Source of the DNA: JAWLHU01 sp049324875
GTDB lineage: Bacteria; Bacillota; Sulfobacillia; Symbiobacteriales; Symbiobacteriaceae
Direction of reading: 5' to 3'
Assembly: GCA_049324875.1 (NCBI GenBank)
Contig: JBMONC010000053.1
Span: 62,001-126,000 of the forward strand
Length of the DNA stretch: 64,000 nucleotides
Of the stretch, positions 8,130 to 16,026 are shown one piece after another. The translations under genes were made by a program, and so were the position numbers. The notes beneath the pieces were generated by a model. That model did no database searches, was not told the DNA's origin, and saw only the letters and a list, made by a program, of their open reading frames with translations. Each line of letters starts with the position of its first letter. Within the stretch, counting starts at the first letter, position 1.

Positions 8130-8645
8130 ATGGAACGCTGCACCGGGCTTACCCTCTCGGACCCACGCTTCGCTGAGCTGAAGGGGTCCATCGACCGCCA
8201 CCGCACCGGCGGAACCGCCGTCATCTACGCCCTGGAGCGGGCCAGGTACCTCTTTGGCGCCCTCCCCCTCCCCGTACTGCACTTCATTGCCGACAACCTG
8301 CAGCTCCCCCGGGGCGATGTCTATCAGGCGGTCTCCTTCTACGATTTCTTCGCCACCCGTCCGCCGGGGCAACACACCGTCACCATCTGCCTGGGGACGC
8401 ACTGCTACATGAGCGGCAGCAATGCGCTCTTCGACCGGCTGCGGGCCGAACTGGGCATAGGGCCCGGTGAGACAACCCCCGACGGTCTCTTCACCCTGAC
8501 CGTCTCCTACTCGGGCGAGTGGTGCGGTGAGGAGCCTGGCTTCTGGATCGACGAGGAGCGCTTCGCAGCAAAGCCCGAGGAGGTTCCGGCGATCCTGAAC
8601 TCCTTCCGGCCGGAGCCTGTAACGGTGGGCGCCTCTCCAGACTGA
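8130..8645 (+). CDS. NuoE-like [2Fe-2S] thioredoxin-fold subunit lacking one cluster Cys
   Basis: Homologous to the 24-kDa NuoE/HndA subunit of NADH-dependent complexes. It has the N-terminal helical bundle and a thioredoxin-like domain with Cys87 and Cys92 (CLGTHC). The second ligand pair, normally C-x3-C, reads S-x3-C (Ser128, Cys132, in YSGEWCGEEP). This leaves three cysteines and one serine. The 171-residue length is normal. It is a single gene, with a good ribosome site (AAGGGGG) and a terminator directly after it; no NuoF or hydrogenase gene is adjacent. Its partner is unknown and the cluster, if present, would be atypical. Confidence 0.8.
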   Translation: MERCTGLTLSDPRFAELKGSIDRHRTGGTAVIYALERARYLFGALPLPVLHFIADNLQLPRGDVYQAVSFYDFFATRPPGQHTVTICLGTHCYMSGSNALFDRLRAELGIGPGETTPDGLFTLTVSYSGEWCGEEPGFWIDEERFAAKPEEVPAILNSFRPEPVTVGASPD

Positions 8646-8661
8646 TTCATCCCAAGTAGAT

Positions 8662-8688
8662 AAGCCCGGGCCGCAGCCCGGGCTTTTC
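8662..8688. terminator. Bidirectional terminator between nuoE-like gene and 2-oxoacid oxidoreductase operon
   Basis: AAGCCCGGG / CCCGGGCTT stem followed by TTTT, between convergent genes. Confidence 0.8.
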
Positions 8689-8702
8689 CGCATGCAGTCG
8701 AC

Positions 8703-9257
8703 TCAGATGAGCAGCGCCTGCCGCGCCGCCTCCATGCCCTTCTGCAGGGCGGTGCGGTTCGCCGGCACAAAGCGGGCCTTATCCTCGCCCATCACCTTGG
8801 TCAACGCCTTGAGGATCGACTCGGTCTCCACCGCCGGCAGGACCGCCAGCAGGGCACCGAGCGCCACCATGTTGGCGAACTTGACGGAGCCCAACTCCAC
8901 CGCAATCTCCGAGGCGGCCACCGGCACGACGGTGATGTCGCTCCGGGTCGGCCTGCTGTTGCAGAGCGAGGTGTTGACCACCAGAATGCCACCCGACTGC
9001 ACCGAGCGCTCAAACTTCTCCAGCGAGGGCTGGTTCATCACAATGCAGGCGGTGGGCTCAGTCACCAGCGGGCTGGCGATCTCATGGTCGGAGATGACCA
9101 CCGAGCAGTTGGCGGTGCCGCCCCGCTGCTCCGGGCCGTAGGCGGGCACCCAGGAGACCTTCTTGCCCTCAAAGTTGCCGGCGTAGGCGAGCAGCTGACC
9201 CGCCGTGAGGACGCCCTGACCGCCGAAGCCCGCAATCAGGATCTCATGCGTGTACAT
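8703..9257 (-). CDS. 2-oxoacid:ferredoxin oxidoreductase, gamma subunit
   Basis: Gamma domain of a thiamine-pyrophosphate-dependent 2-oxoacid:ferredoxin oxidoreductase. It begins with the typical ILIAGFGGQGVLTAGQLLA segment and contains the SYGPEQRGG-type motif (here AYGPEQRGGTA), both hallmarks of the family. At 184 residues it is full length. It is the last gene of a five-gene minus-strand operon; its ATG follows GGGGGTGTAGGGGC and begins 4 nt after the beta-subunit stop. Oxidative decarboxylation of 2-oxoacids to acyl-CoA would feed reduced ferredoxin. Confidence 0.92.
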   Translation of the reverse strand: MYTHEILIAGFGGQGVLTAGQLLAYAGNFEGKKVSWVPAYGPEQRGGTANCSVVISDHEIASPLVTEPTACIVMNQPSLEKFERSVQSGGILVVNTSLCNSRPTRSDITVVPVAASEIAVELGSVKFANMVALGALLAVLPAVETESILKALTKVMGEDKARFVPANRTALQKGMEAARQALLI

Positions 9258-9261
9258 GCCC

Positions 9262-10005
9262 CTACACCCCCTTGGTGACGTCCTTGAACTCGCCGAGCGG
9301 GAATGCCTGGAGCATCTCGCCCATCACGTAGGCGTTGCCCTCCGACGGGGTGATCCCCCAGTTGGTCGGGCAGTTGCCCAGCACCTCGACCATGGTGAAG
9401 CCGAGCCCCTTCACCTGCAGTTCGAAGGCCTTCTTGATCGCCCGCTTGGTCTTGACGATGTTGCCCACATCGGCCACGTGGGTCCGGGCAACGTAGGCGG
9501 CGCCGGGCAGGGTGGCGAGAATCTCGGCCATCCGGTAGGGCTGGCCCGCATCCTCGGTGCGGCCGTAGGGGGTGGTGGCGGTCACGGCGCCCATCAGGGT
9601 GGTGGGCGACATCTGGCCCCCGGTCATGCCGTAGATGGTGTTGTTGTACATGATCGCCGTGATCTTCTCGCCGCGGGCGGCGGCGTGGATGATCTCCGAT
9701 GTCCCGATCGCCGCCATGTCGCCGTCGCCCTGGTAGGTGAAGACAACCGTGTCGGGCCGGGCCCGCTTGACGCCGGTGGCCACAGCGGGAGCCCGACCGT
9801 GGGGCGCCTGGACGAAGTCGGTCTCGAAGTAGTTGTAGGCCAGCACGGAGCAACCCACGGAGGCCACGCCGATCGTCTTCTCCCGAATGCCCAGCTCATC
9901 GATCACCTCGGCGATCAGCCGGTGGAGAACACCATGGCTGCAGCCCGGGCAGTAGTGGGTGACGACCGGTGACATCGCCTGGGGATAGCCTGCAAGCTGC
10001 TTCAC
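9262..10005 (-). CDS. 2-oxoacid:ferredoxin oxidoreductase, beta subunit
   Basis: TPP-binding catalytic subunit. The GDGDMAAIG motif with the following Asn-rich segment (MYNNTIYGMTGGQMSPTT) matches the Mg2+-diphosphate-binding signature of this class. CPGCSHG near residue 20 is also diagnostic. At 247 residues it has the length seen for two- to four-subunit KorB/VorA enzymes rather than the longer PorB. Its start overlaps the end of the alpha gene by 4 nt (ATGA), so the two are translationally coupled. Confidence 0.93.
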   Translation of the reverse strand: MKQLAGYPQAMSPVVTHYCPGCSHGVLHRLIAEVIDELGIREKTIGVASVGCSVLAYNYFETDFVQAPHGRAPAVATGVKRARPDTVVFTYQGDGDMAAIGTSEIIHAAARGEKITAIMYNNTIYGMTGGQMSPTTLMGAVTATTPYGRTEDAGQPYRMAEILATLPGAAYVARTHVADVGNIVKTKRAIKKAFELQVKGLGFTMVEVLGNCPTNWGITPSEGNAYVMGEMLQAFPLGEFKDVTKGV

Positions 10006-11081
10006 TTTGCCTCGCCTCCCATCACCTTCTGAATCTCCACGAGGATCTCCCGCGGGGTGGGCACAATCCCGCCCATGCGCCCGTAGAGGTGGACCTTGGC
10101 CCGGCCGAGGACGGAGAGCTGCACATCCTCGATCATCTGGCCGCTGGACATCTCCACGTTGAGGAACTCCTTCACCCCACGGTCGACCAGGCGGGCAAGG
10201 CCAGCGGACGGGAAGGGCCAGAGGGAGATGGGCCGGTAGAGACCAACCTTATGCCCGAGGCTGCGAGCGGCATCGACGGCCGCCCGGGCGATGCGGGCGG
10301 CGGTGCCGTAGGCCACAACCACCATCTCTGCGTCGGAGCAGAGGTACTCCTCCCAACGCACCTCGTTCTCCTTCATCTTGGCAAACTTGGCCTGCAGCTT
10401 GAGATTGTGGGCCTCCAGGTCTTCGGGGTTCAACTCCAGGGAGGAGATCACCCGCTTCGCCCGGCCCTTGGCACCGGTCAGGGCCCACTCCTTCTCCGCC
10501 CGGTCTTCCTTCATCGGCGGGAAGCGAACAGGCTCCATGGTCTGGCCGAGAAGGCCGTCACCCAGGATTGCGACCGGGTTGCGGTAAAGATCACCCAGCT
10601 CGAAGGCCAGCACGGTAAGGTCGACCAGCTCCTGCACGGTCGAGGGGGCAAGGGTGATCATGTGGTAGTCGCCATGGCCGCCGCCCTTGACCATCTGGAA
10701 GTAGTCGCCCTGGGCAGGCTGGATGTTCCCCAGTCCGGGGCCGCCGCGCATGACGTTGACCACGACGCACGGAAGCTGGGAGCCGATCATATAGGAGATG
10801 CCTTCCTGCTTCAGCGAGAAGCCGGGCGAGGAGGAGGATGTCATGGCGCGGACGCCTGCGGCGGCTGCGCCCAGGACCATGTTGACAGCGGCCAACTCCG
10901 ACTCCGCCTGCAGGTAGGTCCCGCCGATCTCCGGCATCCGCCGGGCCATGTAGGCCGGCAGCTCGGACTGCGGGGTGATCGGGTAGCCAAAGAAGAAGCG
11001 GCAGCCCGCTCGAATGGCGGCCTCACCGAGGGCCTCGTTCCCCTTCATCATCGTCAACTGCACAGGCATGTTGTCAGCCAC
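10002..11081 (-). CDS. 2-oxoacid:ferredoxin oxidoreductase, alpha subunit (VorB/KorA type)
   Basis: Alpha subunit of the four-subunit enzyme, with motifs GNEALGEAAIRAG, FFGYPITPQSE and TSSSSPGFSL that line the TPP and substrate site. The sequence GNIQPAQGDYFQ is typical of 3-methyl-2-oxobutanoate or 2-oxoglutarate:ferredoxin oxidoreductases. At 359 residues the length fits VorB or KorA; the exact substrate cannot be fixed by eye. The GTG start at 11081 lies after GGAGGTGAGG. It follows the delta subunit gene by 13 nt. Confidence 0.92.
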   Translation of the reverse strand: MADNMPVQLTMMKGNEALGEAAIRAGCRFFFGYPITPQSELPAYMARRMPEIGGTYLQAESELAAVNMVLGAAAAGVRAMTSSSSPGFSLKQEGISYMIGSQLPCVVVNVMRGGPGLGNIQPAQGDYFQMVKGGGHGDYHMITLAPSTVQELVDLTVLAFELGDLYRNPVAILGDGLLGQTMEPVRFPPMKEDRAEKEWALTGAKGRAKRVISSLELNPEDLEAHNLKLQAKFAKMKENEVRWEEYLCSDAEMVVVAYGTAARIARAAVDAARSLGHKVGLYRPISLWPFPSAGLARLVDRGVKEFLNVEMSSGQMIEDVQLSVLGRAKVHLYGRMGGIVPTPREILVEIQKVMGGEAK

Positions 11082-11094
11082 GGAACCTCACCTC

Positions 11095-11313
11095 CTAGGC
11101 GGACTGGTAGATGGTAAAGACGATCTCGGGGCAGACCAGAGCGCAGGCCTTGCAGCCCGTGCATTGGTCGGGTGCAACAGCAACCGCCGGCCGGTAGCCC
11201 AAAGCGTTGATATGGGTGCCCATCTGCAGCACATCCCGCGGGCAGGCCTGGACGCAGAGCTCGCAACCCTTGCAGCGATTCTCTTCCAACTCCAACTTCA
11301 CTTCACGTGGCAA
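11095..11313 (-). CDS. 2-oxoacid:ferredoxin oxidoreductase, delta (ferredoxin) subunit
   Basis: A 72-residue 2x[4Fe-4S] ferredoxin subunit with CKGCELCVQACP and CTGCKACALVCP. It accepts electrons from the TPP/gamma-beta core. The open frame begins at 11370, but the proposed start is TTG at 11313, preceded at a proper distance by AAGGGGGT; this leaves about 40 nt after the upstream ATPase gene instead of an overlap. It is the first of the oxidoreductase subunits in the operon. Confidence 0.88.
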   Translation of the reverse strand: MPREVKLELEENRCKGCELCVQACPRDVLQMGTHINALGYRPAVAVAPDQCTGCKACALVCPEIVFTIYQSA

Positions 11314-11353
11314 CTCAACTACCCCCTTCACGCGGAAATCGCTCCATGCCGGT

Positions 11354-12028
11354 CTAGACTCCCGTTGCACGGAGTTCCCAGGGAGGCCGCATCATGAGCT
11401 GCATGGGAAGAACGTCAAGGCCGGAGAGAGCGGGAGTGAGATCCGACCTGACGGCGGTGAAGCGGACGGGAAGTCCGAGCAGCTGCGCAGCGGCTTCTAC
11501 CTGAGTCAGCCCCTCCAGCACGTGCTCGCGCTGGGTGAGCGGGCCTACATTGGCGTTGTTGACGAGGCCGGTAAACTGGATGCGGGCCACCTGCTCCAAC
11601 CACCGGGCATACCGGGCCACCTGCTCCGGGGAGCCGGTGCCGGGGCGGAACGGGTTGACGACCATGAGCGCCTCATACGACCCGGGCGGGAGTTGGGCGT
11701 GGAGGCTGCCGACGACACGGGCGCCCTCGTCGCCGCCAATGTCGCCGATGACGGGGCCCTCATAGGTGACCAGCGCCTCCACGGCGCGGGCGGTCACCAC
11801 GGGCAGGTCAGAGCGCCGGAGCTCACCCTCTGGAGCCACCACCGTGACACCTGCTGCCTCCAGCTCGGGGAGGACATCCCGGGAGCGGTAGTAGGGCGTG
11901 ATAAAATCCAGATCCAGCAACATGGGTCGCTTTGACCCTGTACACAGCGAAAGGGCATAATGAATGGCCACCTCGGTCTTTCCAGACCCAAAGTGACCCA
12001 AGAAAAGGGTGCGATCGCGCAAGGCCAT
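11354..12028 (-). CDS. P-loop ATPase associated with 2-oxoacid oxidoreductase
   Basis: A 224-residue nucleotide-binding protein with a Walker A GHFGSGKTE near the N-terminus, a Walker B-like DLDFITPYY segment and GDIGGDEGARVVGS, reminiscent of SIMIBI-class (Fer4_NifH/MipZ-like) ATPases. It opens the oxidoreductase operon, so a role in assembly, cofactor loading or activation of that enzyme is inferred. The start is set at ATG 12028, or the adjacent 12031, after GGGGGA; longer frames up to 12097 lack a suitable ribosome site. Confidence 0.7.
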   Translation of the reverse strand: MALRDRTLFLGHFGSGKTEVAIHYALSLCTGSKRPMLLDLDFITPYYRSRDVLPELEAAGVTVVAPEGELRRSDLPVVTARAVEALVTYEGPVIGDIGGDEGARVVGSLHAQLPPGSYEALMVVNPFRPGTGSPEQVARYARWLEQVARIQFTGLVNNANVGPLTQREHVLEGLTQVEAAAQLLGLPVRFTAVRSDLTPALSGLDVLPMQLMMRPPWELRATGV

Positions 12029-12259
12029 CATCCATCCCCCCAAGTCGATCATACTCCTGGAGAGGCCCCGGGGGTATCGGCAATAGGGGGTAGACACAAT
12101 GGCCTAACCTCGGGTGTTGCGAGTGATACCCGGGTCGGGTGGGGACCCCAGGTATCCGGTGGAGAAAGACGGCCAGAAAGAATTCCTCTTCTCCCAGGAA
12201 TCGGTCGCCCTGTGAAGAACGTCATATATGGCAGAACTAAGTAAGGGGGTAACCACGCC

Positions 12260-13816
12260 ATGATGGCACGCGGACGGCGCTTGGTTTCCATGATTCTGGC
12301 CCTGTTGATGGCGACCGTGATGGCCCTGCCCGCTCTGGCCGAGGAGGCTCCGACCACTCCAGCCGAGACCCAGTCCATCGCACAGGTCGCAGCCGCCGCG
12401 AAGCCCTCCGTCGTCGGCATCCTGACCACCATGAAGGCCAATCGCAGCACCGATCGCGGCCGTGCCGCCGGCACCGGCTTCGTCTACAAGGAAGGGATCA
12501 TCATCACCAACGCCCACGTGGTAGATAACGCCCAGGAGGTCAAGATCCTCTACTCCGATCTGACCACCGAGACCGTCATGCCCACCGAGATCTTCGCCGA
12601 TGCCACCTCGGACGTGGCGGTGGTCAAGGTGAAGCGGAAGGACCTGAAGCCCCTGCCCTTCGCCAACTCGGACGAGCTGACCATCGGGATGCAGGTGGTG
12701 GCCATCGGCAACCCGCTCGGTTTCCGCCTGGGCAATTCGGTCAGCGCCGGCATCCTCTCGGGCACCGGTCGGGCGCTGGGCTCGGGCTATAAGTTCCTGC
12801 AGACCGATGCGCCAATCAACCCGGGCAACTCGGGCGGCCCGCTCTTCAATATGAAGGGCGAGGTGATCGGCATCAACTCGGCCAAGATGGCCGACATCGG
12901 CGTGGAGGGGCTCGGCTTCGCCATTCCGAGCAACACCGCTATCCAGATCGCCGAGACCCTCCTGAAGGAGGGCAAGGTGGAGCGGGCAGTGATGGGCATC
13001 CATCTGGATGAGGGCTGGGAGGCCTACTTTGGCGTGCCGGACGCCGAGGGCGTCACCATCGCCGGCATCGTCCCCGACGGCCCGGCGGGCATGACCGCCC
13101 TGCAGCCAGGGGATAAGCTGATCAAGCTCGACGACACCCCCATCTCCACCAGCGACGACGTCTACGCCTTCCTGGCGACCAAGAAGCCGGGGAACAAGGT
13201 GAAGATCACCGTCCGGCGCCAGGGGCAGCTGCTGGTGACGACCATTACCCTCGCCTCCCAGGATGAGCTTCGCAAGATCGCCGAGGAGCAGGGTGTGGAG
13301 GAGGGCGGCATCCTGATCGGCCTCTCCGCCAGCCAGATCCAGGAGGCCGCTGAATTCGGCCGCGAGTGGGCGACCGGCTGGGTCGACCTGAACCAGGATT
13401 ATCTGGCGGTCAGCGGCTCCAATTACGCCATCCTCTTCACCGAGTACCTGTACGTGGCCCGGCGGATCATGTCGGCCTACGACTTCGGCTTCAACCCGGG
13501 CGTGGGCTTCCAGCAGGCCGTGGCCGAGGAGATCCACAACCGGATCGAGATCCAGTTCCAGATCAACAGCGACCAGCCCGACTTCCTGAAGGGCGCCAAG
13601 TACTACATGAGCCAGGAGGGCAAGGCCCGGGTGCAGGGCGGCCTCTCCCACATGCCCACCTACACCAGCAGCGAGGACGGCCGCGTGGTGGTCGGCACCT
13701 CGGCTGTGCGGTTCGACAGCAGCAAGATGAACCCCGCCGACGACATGCTGATCACCGTGGAACTGGCCAGCGGCAAGACGATCGAGTTCCGCTTCACCCT
13801 GAGGGACCTGCGATAA
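12260..13816 (+). CDS. HtrA/DegP-like serine protease with PDZ and extra C-terminal domain
   Basis: Secreted or membrane-anchored trypsin-like protease for envelope protein quality control. A signal peptide or anchor spans residues 1-27 (ends ALPALA). The catalytic triad is His86 (TNAHVV), Asp118 (TSDVAVV) and Ser191 (GNSGGP). A PDZ domain follows at about 245-340. The last 170 residues are not part of standard HtrA and were not recognised; they look alpha/beta and contain many aromatic residues. The start ATG follows AAGGGGGT. It is divergent from the oxidoreductase operon and convergent with a catalytically dead paralogue. Confidence 0.92.
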   Translation: MMARGRRLVSMILALLMATVMALPALAEEAPTTPAETQSIAQVAAAAKPSVVGILTTMKANRSTDRGRAAGTGFVYKEGIIITNAHVVDNAQEVKILYSDLTTETVMPTEIFADATSDVAVVKVKRKDLKPLPFANSDELTIGMQVVAIGNPLGFRLGNSVSAGILSGTGRALGSGYKFLQTDAPINPGNSGGPLFNMKGEVIGINSAKMADIGVEGLGFAIPSNTAIQIAETLLKEGKVERAVMGIHLDEGWEAYFGVPDAEGVTIAGIVPDGPAGMTALQPGDKLIKLDDTPISTSDDVYAFLATKKPGNKVKITVRRQGQLLVTTITLASQDELRKIAEEQGVEEGGILIGLSASQIQEAAEFGREWATGWVDLNQDYLAVSGSNYAILFTEYLYVARRIMSAYDFGFNPGVGFQQAVAEEIHNRIEIQFQINSDQPDFLKGAKYYMSQEGKARVQGGLSHMPTYTSSEDGRVVVGTSAVRFDSSKMNPADDMLITVELASGKTIEFRFTLRDLR

Positions 13817-13823
13817 GCGAAGG

Positions 13824-13850
13824 GCGGACCACCCAAGGCGGGTGGTCCGC
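13824..13850. terminator. Bidirectional terminator between htrA-like genes
   Basis: A perfect 11-bp stem (GCGGACCACCC / GGGTGGTCCGC) sits between convergent stops at 13816 and 13863. Confidence 0.75.
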
Positions 13851-13862
13851 TCCACGTATGCC

Positions 13863-14852
13863 CTAATCCTCTTCGCCCTCTGGCAAGTGAGACTCCTCAT
13901 CGTCCTCAGTGGCCAGGTCCCGCAGGCCGGGGATCTCCTCCACCGGCAGCTGCAGCACCATCAGTTCCCCCTGCCGCAGGACGGTCAGGGGAACCCGATC
14001 CCCGTACTTCCGGGAGGCCAGCACCTTGCGAATCACCCCACCGTTGGTGACCGGCTGGCGGTCATCCACCGCCATCACCATGTCCATCTCCTGGATGCCG
14101 GCCCGCTGGCCGGGGCCGCCCGACTGGACGTACTGGACCACCAGTCCCCGATCGGTGGGCAGGTTGAGGAGGTCGACCCAGATGCTGTCGATCACGTCCA
14201 CCTCGCCCGAGAAGCCGAGCCAGGGGTGTATGGCATAGCCGTAGTCAATGATCTGGCTCGCCACCCGGGCCGCCACCGACGCCTGGAGCGCCAGGTACAT
14301 ACCGCCCTGCCACGGGAGGCCGTTGATCCCCACCACCCGGCCCTCCAGGTCGACCAACGGGCCGCCGGTGTTTCCCGGGTGAATGGCGGCGTTGGTGATC
14401 AGCAGGCCGTCGACCGGGAGGTTGCCCCGACCCTTGGACCGCGGGCGGTAGATGGTACGCTCGCTGCTGGAGATCACGCCGGTGGCTGCTGTATGTTCGT
14501 AGCCGAGGGCGTAGCCCACGGAGAAGACGTGAAGGCCGACCGGTGTGGTGCCGTCGGGCGCAAAGGTGGGCGGCTCCACGGGGAGTCGCTCCTCCACCTT
14601 GAGGATCGCCAGGAAGTAGAGCGGATCGATTCCAATACAGGTCGCCGGACGGCGCTTCCCATCCGCCGTCTTGACCGTCACCTCATCATCCATGGCGACC
14701 ACCTGGGCGCTGGTGATGATGTGGTAGTGATCGAGCACAACGCCCGTTCCCAGGGCGACCTGCCCGTTCTTCGGCGTCGCTGCATAGACATGCACCACCG
14801 CCGGGCGCACCTTGTCCAGTGCTGCAATCAAGGCGGAAGACCATGGGTCCAC
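13863..14852 (-). CDS. HtrA-family pseudoprotease (triad replaced) with PDZ domain
   Basis: A 329-residue protein with a trypsin-like domain followed by a PDZ domain at roughly 215-310. All three catalytic positions are changed: TSAQVV in place of TNAHVV (Gln50 for His), DPLYFLAILK in place of DPxSDLAVLK (Phe80 for Asp), and HPGNTGGPL in place of NPGNSGGPL (Thr162 for Ser). The frame is intact and the surrounding sequence conserved, so this is not an obvious decaying gene. There is no signal peptide, implying a cytoplasmic location. The GTG start follows GGGGGGTGAG. A scaffold or peptide-sensing function is inferred. Confidence 0.88.
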   Translation of the reverse strand: MDPWSSALIAALDKVRPAVVHVYAATPKNGQVALGTGVVLDHYHIITSAQVVAMDDEVTVKTADGKRRPATCIGIDPLYFLAILKVEERLPVEPPTFAPDGTTPVGLHVFSVGYALGYEHTAATGVISSSERTIYRPRSKGRGNLPVDGLLITNAAIHPGNTGGPLVDLEGRVVGINGLPWQGGMYLALQASVAARVASQIIDYGYAIHPWLGFSGEVDVIDSIWVDLLNLPTDRGLVVQYVQSGGPGQRAGIQEMDMVMAVDDRQPVTNGGVIRKVLASRKYGDRVPLTVLRQGELMVLQLPVEEIPGLRDLATEDDEESHLPEGEED

Positions 14853-15016
14853 GCCCTCACCCCCCTGTTTCCCCTATTGTAACACGCCCTGCAAACCCTC
14901 GCGGTGCCGACCGGGGCTCGCTGCTCGTGCACCTATGATTTGGACTGGTTCCAGGCGGAAAGGATACTCCACCCCTCAAGGAAGTCGGCCCTCGCCCGGC
15001 TCGTCGGCACGGGGAA

Positions 15017-15046
15017 GGCCCTGCCGCCTCTCCGGGCGGCAGGGCC
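15017..15046 (-). terminator. Terminator of the thiolase-cupin operon
   Basis: A 12-bp stem (GGCCCTGCCGCC / GGCGGCAGGGCC) with a 5-nt loop directly follows the stop at 15055 on the minus strand. Confidence 0.7.
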
Positions 15047-15054
15047 GAACTGCC

Positions 15055-15648
15055 CTACTCGAACCCCTCCAACTCGATCCGGGCGTCATCGATCACCTGT
15101 TGGTCCAGGCAGAGCGCCGCCTTCAGCCGGCAGCGGCCGTGGGGCTTCCGCGGGAGCATCATGGCGACCGCCAACTCCGCCGTCTTCGCCCCCACCACCA
15201 CCTCCTGCCGGCCGACCTGCTCCCCCCGCTCGTCGGTCAGGGTGAAGAGCAGGGTGATCAGGCCCTTGCGGCCCGTGGCCGACGGAGACTTGGCTAACCG
15301 GACCCGCATCGAGAGCGTCTCGGGCGGATCATACCAGGCCTCCAGCCTGGTAATGTGAAGAGGCTCGCTCGCCTCCACCAGAGCACCGGCGATGGAGCCG
15401 CCCTCCACCCAGACGGTCTGCCAGCTGCCGGGCTCTACCAGGTCGGTCAGCTGCCACCCGTCGGCCGCCTTCACCGCCTCCCCCGCCTCGGTCCGGACGC
15501 TGCTCCAACTCACACCGGGGGCCGGCTTCAACACCAGTCGACGGCCAGACCAGGAGCCCGGAATGAAGAGGCTGGCGGAGTCGGTTCCGTTCAGCGTCGC
15601 CTGCCACGGGCTCTCCAGTTTGATTTGCTCACGCATGGGGTGCTGCAC
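15055..15648 (-). CDS. Conserved hypothetical protein, probable beta-sandwich fold
   Basis: A 197-residue protein of unknown function. It is rich in predicted beta-strands with several Trp residues (WQATLNG, SWSGRRLVLKP, SWQTVWVEGG), a texture like the galactose-binding-like domains of family 2 glycosidases, but no catalytic residues or family could be assigned. The GTG at 15648, 6 nt after GGAGGGGAGGGA, is preferred to the longer TTG start at 15672. It lies 26 nt downstream of the cupin gene and is the third gene of the thiolase operon. There is no signal peptide. Confidence 0.7.
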   Translation of the reverse strand: MQHPMREQIKLESPWQATLNGTDSASLFIPGSWSGRRLVLKPAPGVSWSSVRTEAGEAVKAADGWQLTDLVEPGSWQTVWVEGGSIAGALVEASEPLHITRLEAWYDPPETLSMRVRLAKSPSATGRKGLITLLFTLTDERGEQVGRQEVVVGAKTAELAVAMMLPRKPHGRCRLKAALCLDQQVIDDARIELEGFE

Positions 15649-15674
15649 CGCCAGTCCCTCCCCTCCCTGCAAGA

Positions 15675-15992
15675 CTATGGCTTCAAGGTGCGGAAGACGA
15701 CGGCCAGGACCGGCTCGGTTCCATGGTTGGCAATGCCGTGCGGCACATCGGCCCGAGCGATCGCCGCTTCACCGGGCCCCAGCTCACGGATCTCCTCGCC
15801 GATCTGGACCGTGGCCCGCCCCTCCCAGATGAGATAGTACTTGTCGGTGCCGTGGTGGGCGTGAAGCTTCTGGCTCTGACCAGGCAGGAGGCAGTAGACG
15901 TCAAGAGCGCTCTGGGGCGACTCCAGCAGCAGGATCTTCTGGTACTTCTCCGGGTCAAACCGCTTCAAGGCGTGCAGGTTCGTGAAATCCAC
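15675..15992 (-). CDS. Small cupin-domain protein
   Basis: A 105-residue single-domain cupin. The metal-binding motifs are partly present: HAHHGTDKYYLIWEG (motif 1: His, His and a Tyr/Glu region) and the second-motif segment DVPHGIANHG with one His. Such proteins bind a metal and a small ligand, or act as isomerases; the substrate is unknown. The start is GTG at 15992 after AGAGGTG, which removes the overlap with the thiolase gene ending at 16027. It is co-transcribed with thiolase. Confidence 0.8.
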   Translation of the reverse strand: MDFTNLHALKRFDPEKYQKILLLESPQSALDVYCLLPGQSQKLHAHHGTDKYYLIWEGRATVQIGEEIRELGPGEAAIARADVPHGIANHGTEPVLAVVFRTLKP

Positions 15993-16026
15993 GTGAGACA
16001 CCTCTGTTCCAAAAACTCCGTCCAGG

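Noticed and set aside
12104..13900. A 598-codon open frame antisense to the htrA gene
   Set aside because: It is a shadow of GC-rich coding sequence. It has no ribosome site, its composition is Gly/His/Asp-rich without domain signatures, and it spans a terminator and the start of the next gene.
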